Source: Elusimicrobia bacterium CG08_land_8_20_14_0_20_44_26
GTDB taxonomy: Bacteria; CG03
Length of the DNA stretch: 9,719 nt
Reading direction: 5' to 3'
Assembly: GCA_002779055.1 (NCBI GenBank)
Contig: PEXM01000065.1
Span: 1-9,719 of the forward strand
Below the pieces are notes generated by a model. The model did no database searches, was not told where the DNA came from, and saw nothing but the letters and a program-made list of their open reading frames with translations. The position numbers were made by a program, and so were the translations under genes. Positions 1 through 5,691 of the stretch are shown here, piece after piece (position 1 is the stretch's first letter; each line of letters starts with the position of its first letter).

Positions 1-71
1 GCGGAATTTACATCTGTCTTATAAGAGGAGGCGGCGTTTCCGAAAAAATTAAGATTGCGGTTATACGCTGA
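1..71 (+). CDS. 3' end of a protein with a FlgD/Por-type Ig-like C-terminus (partial)
   Basis: The frame starting at position 3 is open from the window edge to a TGA at 69-71 and gives a 22-residue tail that begins GIYICLIRGG and ends KIAVIR. The other two forward frames stop at 22-24 and 50-52. The pattern G-[IV]-Y, a short turn rich in Gly, then a charged stretch and a final hydrophobic strand is the usual last hairpin of the FlgD Ig-like and type IX secretion C-terminal domains found on exported multidomain proteins. The gene ends 38 nt before the secretin start, so the two may be co-transcribed. Only the tail is visible, so the family call is an inference from pattern and the protein's main function is unknown. 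Confidence 0.55.
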   Translation, partial: GIYICLIRGGGVSEKIKIAVIR

Positions 72-109
72 TACGTTTGGCAAAAGTTTAAGAGAAAGCG
101 GAGGATATT

Positions 110-976
110 GTGAAAATTAATAAATTTATTTTCTTGGCTGTTTTCCTTTTCGGAATGATTCCGTCTTATGCGGAAGTCGCAAAATGCCTGTTGGATGAAT
201 CAAGCGCCGAAGAGATGACAATGCTTGAACTTGCGAACAAGAAAGACGCGAAACTGCTGGAGATTGCAATTGAGGTGGTTGAGATAAAAAATAACGCCGC
301 GAGGGAAATGGGAATACAGTGGGTGGATACGATTGGAATCGGCGAGATTGCCTACACGAGCGAGGGGAGGGTGCCGAGCGTTATGCCGGAACTTCCGAGC
401 TTTTTCAGGGTGGGAGAATTTGCGAGATTGGGAGCCATCACGGGCGACATTAAACTTATGATGAAAAAAGGCGCGGCCCGTCTTTTAGCGAATCCCAAAA
501 TGATAACAAAGTCGGGGACAAACGCCCGTTTTATGGTCGGCGGCGAAGTTCCGTATATCGTTTTGACTCAGGACGGCCCTGATGTGGAATGGAAGGACTA
601 CGGCATAAAAATGAACATTGTGCCCACCATTGTAAACGAACAGGACAAACAATTAGGCCTTTCCGTTTTTGCCGAAGTCAGCGACCTTGACTGGGAAAAC
701 GCCGCGATTTATTCAAATATGAAAGTTCCCGCCGTTATCACGAGAAACGCCTCATCCACACTGAGAATCCGATCGGGAGAAACCGTGGCGATTGCCAAAT
801 TGCTAAGGACTTTCAAACAGACATTAAGCAAGGGCATACCTCTTTTAGGCGAAATTCCGGTGCTCAAATATCTGTTCGGCGCGCACGGCGTCAGAGACGA
901 CAAAACGACGGTCGTTATTTTTGTGACGCCGAAAATTCTTGCCGATAATGTGAAGGTTGAGGAAGTTCCGTATTGA
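110..976 (+). CDS. Minimal secretin (type II/III secretion or type IV pilus/Tad-like outer-membrane channel domain)
   Basis: This 288-residue protein is a secretin-family protein, the family that forms outer-membrane ring channels for type II/III secretion and type IV or Tad pili. It starts at GTG 110, with GGAGG at 100-104 five nt upstream. Residues 1-22 look like a Sec signal peptide (MKINKFIFLA..., cleavage after SYA). A short segment (about 48-72, EIAIEVVEIK...EMGIQW) resembles the strand just before the secretin core. Core motifs follow: LLANPKMIT (125-133), GGEVPY (144-149), VEWKDYG (159-165), VPAVITRN (206-213), IPLLGEIPVLKYLF (243-256) and TTVVIFVTPKIL (266-277). Most secretins are 450-750 residues with N0-N3 ring domains before the core; none of those fits here. 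The motif style is closest to CpaC/RcpA of Tad systems. No other pilus or secretion gene is in the window, so the partner system is unknown. Family assignment is strong; role is not. Confidence 0.85.
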   Translation: MKINKFIFLAVFLFGMIPSYAEVAKCLLDESSAEEMTMLELANKKDAKLLEIAIEVVEIKNNAAREMGIQWVDTIGIGEIAYTSEGRVPSVMPELPSFFRVGEFARLGAITGDIKLMMKKGAARLLANPKMITKSGTNARFMVGGEVPYIVLTQDGPDVEWKDYGIKMNIVPTIVNEQDKQLGLSVFAEVSDLDWENAAIYSNMKVPAVITRNASSTLRIRSGETVAIAKLLRTFKQTLSKGIPLLGEIPVLKYLFGAHGVRDDKTTVVIFVTPKILADNVKVEEVPY

Positions 977-981
977 AATAG

Positions 982-1002
982 TGAAGAGGGAAGAGAAAAA
1001 AA
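982..1002 (+). repeat. Upstream copy of 7-nt tandem repeat, three heptads
   Basis: Just after the secretin stop the strand reads in 7-nt steps: TGAAGAG (982-988), GGAAGAG (989-995), then AAAAAAA (996-1002). The 22 nt at 980-1001 recur exactly at 1074-1095 on the other side of the palindrome. All bases apart from the first T are purines. It is non-coding and its function is unknown. Confidence 0.7.
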
Positions 1003-1035
1003 TAAAAAAGTAATAAAGTAAAAAGAAAAGAGAAA

Positions 1036-1064
1036 TCCCCCTTACCCCCTTTTTCAAAGGGGGA
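1036..1064. repeat. C5/G5 palindromic element with two alternative hairpins
   Basis: Two C5 runs (1037-1041 and 1045-1049) face one G5 run (1059-1063). CCCCCTTT at 1045-1052 pairs perfectly with AAAGGGGG at 1056-1063 around a 3-nt loop; alternatively TCCCCCTT at 1036-1043 pairs with AAGGGGGA at 1057-1064. No T-tract follows on the plus strand, so it is a poor intrinsic terminator for the secretin gene. From general knowledge, AAATCCCCCT...AGGGGG elements of this kind are dispersed in high copy in many unrelated bacterial genomes, so this is probably one copy of such a repeat. Confidence 0.7.
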
Positions 1065-1068
1065 AGTA

Positions 1069-1103
1069 TGAAGAGTGAAGAGGGAAGAGAAAAAAGTGAA
1101 GAG
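1069..1103 (+). repeat. Downstream 7-nt tandem repeat, five heptads
   Basis: Five units lie in exact 7-nt register: TGAAGAG (1069), TGAAGAG (1076), GGAAGAG (1083), AAAAAAG (1090) and TGAAGAG (1097). The last unit ends 4 nt before the GGGAGG ribosome site of the LolA-like gene, so a change in unit number would alter its 5' untranslated region without touching the coding sequence. With 982-1002 this array flanks the palindrome at 1036-1064. Confidence 0.75.
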
Positions 1104-1117
1104 ATGCGGGAGGCGGA

Positions 1118-2005
1118 ATGCGACTGAATTTTAGTATAATTGCTTTGTTTGTTTTGTCTTTTTTTTCGGTTTCTCCTGTTTCTGCGGCGGATTTGGAAAA
1201 CGACCTGCCGTCTCCCGAGGAGCTTCTCGCAAAGGTCAAAAAAAATACGGACGGAATAAAAAAATTTACGGCGGGAATAAGTGAGATTTCCGACGAAACG
1301 GGAGATGTCGTTTTTGAAGGGAAACTTTTTTTCAAAAAGCCGAAAATGAGAATTGATTTTACGGGTCCTGAAGAATTTGAAGGAGCCGGTCTAAGCGCCA
1401 TCCGAACGGAAGACGGCGTCGTCACTATTGACGAAGAAGGTTACGAGCTCACCTCGACAGGACCTGCCGGCGCCGGCGGATTTTTAAATTATCTGCTAAC
1501 CGACAACGTGGATTTCGGAATGGCGTCGGTTACGGTGGCCCCCGCGGAAGAATATAATTCCGGGGGGGAAATAAGGTATTATAAAATGAGCGTGCGTATG
1601 AAGGAACCCTCGGAAGATGAGTTGAAGCCCGTTGAGATGCAGAATCAATTTATGGCAAAACTGGCAAAATCGGGGCAACTCAGCGGCGAGGCGTATTCCG
1701 AGTGGAAAAATTACAGCAAAAAACGGGGGCGGGCGGTTCAGGGAAACGCCGGCTGCATTCTCTGCGGCAATGATGCCGATATAATCATAGACAGCAAAAA
1801 AGGCGTCATAAAAGATTTTTTTATTCTTTTTGATGGCGATATAACCGAAACCGTAAATTACGAATACATTTATTCGGGAGGCGCGCACATCCCGTCTAAA
1901 ATGACTTATGACGACGGCGAAACAAAGTTTGTAATAAAAATGTATTCAATAAACACGGCTGTGCCGATACCGGATAAGATATTCAGTTACAAGAAACCGC
2001 AATAA
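1118..2005 (+). CDS. LolA-like periplasmic protein (outer-membrane lipoprotein carrier superfamily), with CxxC insert
   Basis: The product (295 residues) has a clear Sec signal peptide (residues 1-24, hydrophobic core then PVSAA). The start ATG 1118 has GGGAGG at 1108-1113, four nt upstream. Residues 33-83 match the LolA/MucB-RseB fold pattern: an amphipathic helix (EELLAKVKKNTDGIKKFTA), a strand with substrate-like alternation, then GDVVFEGKLFFKKPKMRIDF, equivalent to the family's G-x-[LF]-x-[FI]-x-[KR]-P-x-x-x-R stretch. LolA carries lipoproteins across the periplasm, and LptD further down is another outer-membrane biogenesis protein. Canonical LolA is about 180-200 residues; this one is longer. 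A charged segment (about 160-210) and a Cys-Ile-Leu-Cys pair (C213, C216) precede a second beta-rich part (220-290), which could be a split or extended half of the same sheet. Whether it carries lipoproteins or is another LolA-fold protein cannot be decided here. Confidence 0.65.
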   Translation: MRLNFSIIALFVLSFFSVSPVSAADLENDLPSPEELLAKVKKNTDGIKKFTAGISEISDETGDVVFEGKLFFKKPKMRIDFTGPEEFEGAGLSAIRTEDGVVTIDEEGYELTSTGPAGAGGFLNYLLTDNVDFGMASVTVAPAEEYNSGGEIRYYKMSVRMKEPSEDELKPVEMQNQFMAKLAKSGQLSGEAYSEWKNYSKKRGRAVQGNAGCILCGNDADIIIDSKKGVIKDFFILFDGDITETVNYEYIYSGGAHIPSKMTYDDGETKFVIKMYSINTAVPIPDKIFSYKKPQ

Positions 2006-2044
2006 AATTGATTTTATTCACCCCTCACGGTCAATTGAATTCCG

Positions 2045-2060
2045 TAAGTGTAAACACTTA
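2045..2060. promoter_or_regulatory. 16-bp dyad just upstream of the arginase-like gene
   Basis: TAAGTGT (2045-2051) and ACACTTA (2054-2060) are perfect inverted copies separated by AA. As RNA this folds as a 6-bp stem with a UAAA loop, ending directly against the GGGG of the ribosome site at 2061-2064. It could be an operator for a dimeric repressor or a small hairpin affecting translation. A second, looser pair (AATTGA 2006-2011 with TCAATT 2031-2036) lies in the same 65-nt gap. No T-tract follows, so it is not an intrinsic terminator. Function is inferred from position only. Confidence 0.4.
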
Positions 2061-2064
2061 GGGG
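2060..2064 (+). promoter_or_regulatory. Shine-Dalgarno AGGGG that favours start 2071
   Basis: Two in-frame ATGs lie at 2065 and 2071. AGGGG at 2060-2064 abuts the first but sits 6 nt before the second, a normal spacing, so 2071 is the better start. The site is the direct continuation of the 2045-2060 dyad. Confidence 0.6.
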
Positions 2065-2070
2065 ATGAAA

Positions 2071-3246
2071 ATGTTTAATCGTCGGTTAAATCGGGAGTGT
2101 GAATTAACGGAGTTCAGGAATATTATTCTTGCCTCTATCGTAATTTTATATTCTGTTATCGTTTCCGGCAGAACTTCTTTTCTTCCTTCCGCGAAGTATT
2201 ATTCACAGGCACGAGCGTTGCTTGAGGAGCTCAACAGCGAATACAGCGCCGAGAATTATGAAAGGACTTTTTCGGACGCTCTAACATTTGCGGAAAAATA
2301 TAAAAAATCGGCGTATCTTCCTTCTGTTCTTTTTTTGGGTTTAGAAACATCGAAAAAAATAAGCGCTCCGCCTGATGCAAAACTTTTAAAAATTCTTAAC
2401 GGATTTGACGGCTTCGGGAAAGAAGTTGTAATGAGTTTTGCCTCTTCGTTCCGCAAAGAGTCGCTAAAAAGCGCGGGTTTGGACAAAAAATTTATTTTTC
2501 TAAATCTTCCGGGCGTAATGGACGTTAAAAAATATCTTGTCCAAAACGGAATCTGCCGTGAAAGGGAGTGCGGCATATTTGCCGTCTCTACCGAAGCGGA
2601 ATGTCTTTTGCGCTATCCGGAAAAAAATCTTGAAAAATATTTTTCTCCAGTGTTCCCATCGGCGGAAATTATTTTTTCGGGTTCGGGGAATTACCATCAT
2701 TTATCGTATTTTATGATAAAAAATACAAAAGCCACTCAAAAATTCACGGTTGTCATATTTGACGCCCACACCGATTACAGAGCCGGCGGCGAAAATGTTT
2801 TTGACTGCGGTTCGTGGACGGGAAGAGCGATGAAACTGAATAACGTAGAAAAAGTAATTCTCATAGGGATAGATACGGCGAAAAACTGGTTCTATGAAAA
2901 TAATTCATTCAAATTTCCCGACGGCGCGCAGATTCTTCAGAAAGGCCAATGCGCGAGTATTTACATCGGGGGTTTTAGAAGGCATCATTTGCAGGATTTG
3001 GACAATGACCTCTCAATACCGACGCGCGATGTATATCTTTCGCTGGACCTTGATTTGCTTTCAGAAGATTGCGTGGAAACGGTCTGGGGAAATGGCAATG
3101 TCCGGTTGGAAGAACTCGTCAGCATAATAGAAAAAATAAAACGCAACCACAGAATAATACGCTCGGACATCTGCGCTCTAACGGCGTCCCCCGACGGGAA
3201 ATCTCTGAAAACGCTTGCCCTGATAGCGGAAGTCCTCAAAAAATAA
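2071..3246 (+). CDS. Arginase/agmatinase-superfamily protein with N-terminal membrane segment and helical domain
   Basis: The C-terminal half of this 391-residue protein has the three metal-binding blocks of the ureohydrolase superfamily: GSGNYHH (204-210), DAHTD (231-235) and SLDLD (324-328). These supply the usual His and Asp ligands for a two-metal centre, so the active site looks intact. Ureohydrolases hydrolyse guanidino compounds such as arginine or agmatine to urea, but several related families have unknown substrates and this one is divergent (for example SDICALTA near 365 instead of the usual acidic end motif). The N-terminus is unusual. Residues about 16-34 are strongly hydrophobic (IILASIVILYSVIVSG), which suggests an inner-membrane anchor or signal peptide. 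Residues 42-98 are helical and resemble a TPR unit (FAEKYKKSAYLP). Classical arginases are about 300 residues, soluble and lack this part. The stop lies 8 nt before the next gene. Fold is well supported; substrate and location are inferred. Confidence 0.7.
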   Translation: MFNRRLNRECELTEFRNIILASIVILYSVIVSGRTSFLPSAKYYSQARALLEELNSEYSAENYERTFSDALTFAEKYKKSAYLPSVLFLGLETSKKISAPPDAKLLKILNGFDGFGKEVVMSFASSFRKESLKSAGLDKKFIFLNLPGVMDVKKYLVQNGICRERECGIFAVSTEAECLLRYPEKNLEKYFSPVFPSAEIIFSGSGNYHHLSYFMIKNTKATQKFTVVIFDAHTDYRAGGENVFDCGSWTGRAMKLNNVEKVILIGIDTAKNWFYENNSFKFPDGAQILQKGQCASIYIGGFRRHHLQDLDNDLSIPTRDVYLSLDLDLLSEDCVETVWGNGNVRLEELVSIIEKIKRNHRIIRSDICALTASPDGKSLKTLALIAEVLKK

Positions 3247-3254
3247 TATTGCGT

Positions 3255-4529
3255 ATGTCAGAAAAAATCATTGTTGTCGGCGGAGGTCCTGCCGGTCTTA
3301 TGGCGGCAATTGGAGCCGCTGAAGACGGATCTGATGTTACGCTTCTTGAGAAAATGGCATCCCCCGGCCGCAAACTGCGGATTACAGGCTCGGGCCGCTG
3401 CAATTTTACAAACATCGCAGAACTGCCTGAATTTCTAAAAAAGTTTTCCGATAGGGGTCGTTTCCTTAAACCGGCGTTTTATCGTTTTTTTAATTCCGAA
3501 CTGATTGACTTTTTCGGCAAAAATAAAGTGCCGTCAAAAACCGAAAGAGGAGGCAGAGTTTTTCCCGTAAGCGACTCTGCAAACGACATTGTTTATGCTC
3601 TCGTTAGATGCGCAAAGAAAAACGGCGTTCGGATTATTACGGGAACAGCCGCCAGAAAACTCATTGTAAAAGATAATGCGGTCTGCGGGGTAGAAGATGC
3701 CTCCGGCGGAGTTTACAAAGCGTCCGCGGTTATTCTGGCCACTGGCGGCGCATCTTATCCCGCGACGGGTTCCACGGGAGACGGCTATAAGATGGCTGTC
3801 AGCGTCGGGCACGGTTTAACAAAGATACATGCCGCGCTCGTGCCCGTAGAGACCGAAGGTTCTATCGCGAAGAAACTTCAGGGGCTTTCTCTGAAAAATG
3901 TTTCCGTGAGTGTTTTTATAGACGGAAAGAAAAACGCTGAGGAGTTCGGGGAAATGCTCTTCACCCACTTCGGGCTTTCCGGCCCTGTAATACTTACCCT
4001 GAGCAGAATTCTGGTCGGCGGTTTGGACTCCGGTTCAAAAGTGGAAATTGCAATTGATTTAAAACCGGCTTTGGATCACAGGAAACTGGATTTAAGGATT
4101 TTAAGAGATTTCAAAACATACGGCAGAAAGCAAATGAAGACAATTCTGAAAAACCTTCTTCCAAAAAGAATGATTCCGGTGTGCCTGTCTCTTACGCGCA
4201 TAAGAGCGGAAAAAACAGGCGAGCAGGTCACGGCGGAGGAAAGAAAAAGACTGCGTGTGTGGCTGAAGAATTTCAGGTTCCGGGTTACCGGCTGCCGCCC
4301 TTTGGAAGAAGCGATAATCACATCGGGCGGAATTCCGACAAAAGAAATAAATCCTCAGAATATGTCTTCCCTGATTATAAAGAATCTTTTTTTCGCGGGA
4401 GAAATAATAGATGTGGACGGAGAAACGGGGGGCTATAACCTTCAGGCCGCTTTTTCTACCGGATGGGTTGCCGGCCATTCGGCGGCCAGCCCGAACCGAG
4501 TTTTTGATTTTACCTCATCTATTAACTAA
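3255..4529 (+). CDS. HI0933/YhiN/BaiN-family FAD-dependent oxidoreductase
   Basis: This 424-residue flavoprotein starts with an FAD-binding Rossmann motif, VVGGGPAGLMAA (7-18), with the ribose-binding acidic residue E32. Family signatures follow: GRKLRITGSGRCNFTN (38-53), GGASYPATGSTGDGY and LFTHFGLSGPVIL in the middle, and the C-terminal GGIPTKEINPQNM with FAGEIIDVDGETGGYNLQ (about 379-397), which closes over the FAD. Length and motif order fit the family (about 400-430). Members are widespread, mostly annotated only as NAD(P)/FAD-dependent oxidoreductases; BaiN has been linked to bile-acid dehydroxylation in gut clostridia, which need not apply here. The start is ATG 3255, where the conserved sequence begins; a longer open frame upstream only overlaps the preceding gene. 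There is no clear Shine-Dalgarno, but the upstream stop is 8 nt away, so translation is probably coupled. The physiological substrate is unknown. Confidence 0.85.
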   Translation: MSEKIIVVGGGPAGLMAAIGAAEDGSDVTLLEKMASPGRKLRITGSGRCNFTNIAELPEFLKKFSDRGRFLKPAFYRFFNSELIDFFGKNKVPSKTERGGRVFPVSDSANDIVYALVRCAKKNGVRIITGTAARKLIVKDNAVCGVEDASGGVYKASAVILATGGASYPATGSTGDGYKMAVSVGHGLTKIHAALVPVETEGSIAKKLQGLSLKNVSVSVFIDGKKNAEEFGEMLFTHFGLSGPVILTLSRILVGGLDSGSKVEIAIDLKPALDHRKLDLRILRDFKTYGRKQMKTILKNLLPKRMIPVCLSLTRIRAEKTGEQVTAEERKRLRVWLKNFRFRVTGCRPLEEAIITSGGIPTKEINPQNMSSLIIKNLFFAGEIIDVDGETGGYNLQAAFSTGWVAGHSAASPNRVFDFTSSIN

Positions 4530-4539
4530 AATTGAAATT

Positions 4540-5691
4540 ATGAGTATGGGAAAAGAAACAAAAGAAATGAAAATGGGTCTCGGCAGAATCAGGAAGGTTC
4601 TCAAAGACCGGGGTTTTAAAAACAGTTTTAAGAGCGTGATTGTCGCGGGGTCAAACGGCAAGTCCCAAACAGCCGTTTTTCTTGAGCAGATGTTTTTGAA
4701 AGCGGGCATCAGGACGGGCTGTTATATTTCTCCGCATCTCATTGGCATCGGCGAAAGATTGAGAATTAACGGCAGGAGCGTTTCTGATTCGCTCTATTAT
4801 TCTCTCATGAGAAAACTGAAAAAAGAGCAGATGACGTATTTTGAATATCTTACGGCGGCGGCTTTTTTGTATTTTGAGGCAAAGGGCGTTTCATGGGTTG
4901 TCGCGGAAGTGGGCCTCGGCGGACGTTTGGATGCGACAAACATATTAAAAAACAGCGTATCCGTAATAACGAACATCTGCAGGGAACACACTGAATGGCT
5001 CGGAAATACCGAGGAAGAAATCGCTCGCGAGAAAGCGGGCATTATCAAAAAAGGAAATACCGTGGTCACGGCTGCTCGGGGCGCGGCTCTAACCGTTATC
5101 AGGAAGATAGCGAAAGAAAGAAACGCAAAACTCATAATACCGCATCCCGGAGAAAATCATTATGATACGGATTTTATGAATGAAAATTATTCTCTCGCGG
5201 CCTCCGCCTTTGAGGCGGCGGGATATGAAACGGGGCGCGGTTTTTATCCCGGAGGGTTTCTCCCGTCAAGATTTGAAAAGCGCAGGATAAAAGGTATGAC
5301 CGTTATAATTGACGGCGGACACACGATGGAGGCCTGCCGGCACGTGATAAAAGAAATCAGAAAATTCAAAAAGCCGAGGGTGTGTCTCTTCTATGCTCTT
5401 AAAGATAAAAAAATAGAAGAAATGCTCCGCATGCTGGGCGGCAGTTGTGAATTCAAGCGAGTGATTTGTTCTTCTTTCCCCCACGAAAGGGGAATGAAGC
5501 CGGATGAAATTGAAAAGAGAATTCCGCTGTCCGCCGAGGGCGCGTTTACCGTCGCGGATTCTATTTACGGTGGTTTCAAAGAAGCGCTTCATCAATCGCC
5601 TGCGACACTTCTTTGTTTCGGTTCGCTCGCCGGCAGCGCCTATTTAAAAAGAAAAATAATAAAATTTGCAAAAGGAGGCGCAAGATGTTAA
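4540..5691 (+). CDS. folC: FolC-type Mur ligase: dihydrofolate synthase / folylpolyglutamate synthase (divergent)
   Basis: FolC enzymes add glutamate to dihydropteroate or to folates using ATP. From ATG 4540 the product has 383 residues, a little short of the usual 420. The order of motifs is typical: a helix with GLGRIRKVL (13-21), P-loop GSNGKS (37-42), YISPHLIGIGERLRING (62-78), EVGLGGRLDATN (123-134), EHTEWLGNT (149-157), EKAGIIKKG (164-172, its Lys equivalent to the carbamylated lysine), LPSRFE (241-246) and IIDGGH (256-261). Several spots differ from the usual consensus: GSNGKSQT for GTNGKGST, REHTEWLG for DHxxxLG, and DGGHT for DGAHN. The metal-site Glu (in EVGLGG) and His (in EHTEWLG) are kept. 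The start is uncertain between ATG 4540 and ATG 4546, neither with a strong ribosome site; the upstream stop is 10 nt away. Earlier in-frame starts only read through the flavoprotein gene. The 3' end overlaps the kinase gene by 7 nt. Confidence 0.75.
   Translation: MSMGKETKEMKMGLGRIRKVLKDRGFKNSFKSVIVAGSNGKSQTAVFLEQMFLKAGIRTGCYISPHLIGIGERLRINGRSVSDSLYYSLMRKLKKEQMTYFEYLTAAAFLYFEAKGVSWVVAEVGLGGRLDATNILKNSVSVITNICREHTEWLGNTEEEIAREKAGIIKKGNTVVTAARGAALTVIRKIAKERNAKLIIPHPGENHYDTDFMNENYSLAASAFEAAGYETGRGFYPGGFLPSRFEKRRIKGMTVIIDGGHTMEACRHVIKEIRKFKKPRVCLFYALKDKKIEEMLRMLGGSCEFKRVICSSFPHERGMKPDEIEKRIPLSAEGAFTVADSIYGGFKEALHQSPATLLCFGSLAGSAYLKRKIIKFAKGGARC
5671..5678 (+). promoter_or_regulatory. Shine-Dalgarno AAAGGAGG that fixes the ROK kinase start
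   Basis: A near-ideal ribosome site inside the 3' end of folC sits 6 nt before ATG 5685. This picks 5685 over a longer in-frame start at 5613, whose extra 24 residues are a Lys/Arg-rich shadow of folC. Confidence 0.8.

Noticed and set aside
110..190. Lipoprotein signal for the secretin, using the Cys at residue 26
   Set aside because: The residues before it (EVAK) do not fit a lipobox, while SYA-E fits ordinary signal peptidase cleavage.
1036..1064. Intrinsic terminator for the secretin gene
   Set aside because: The hairpin is strong but no T-tract follows on the plus strand; a dispersed palindromic repeat explains it better.
1496..1888. 130-codon minus-strand frame within the LolA-like gene
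   Set aside because: No recognisable domain or signal. The plus-strand gene has a signal peptide, ribosome site and family pattern.
3069..3254. 62-residue N-terminal extension of the flavoprotein
   Set aside because: It lies inside the arginase-like gene in another frame. Flavoprotein similarity begins at ATG 3255, right before the FAD motif.
4101..4478. Overlapping minus-strand frames of 81 and 125 codons in the flavoprotein gene
   Set aside because: They are antisense to a conserved region and have no family features, so they are chance open frames.
4411..4539. 43-residue N-terminal extension of the FolC-type protein
   Set aside because: It overlaps the well-conserved C-terminus of the flavoprotein in another frame. 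The FolC N-terminal helix fits a start at 4540 or 4546.
5613..5684. 24-residue N-terminal extension of the ROK kinase
   Set aside because: It is a Lys/Arg-rich shadow of folC; the strong ribosome site at 5671-5678 points to 5685.
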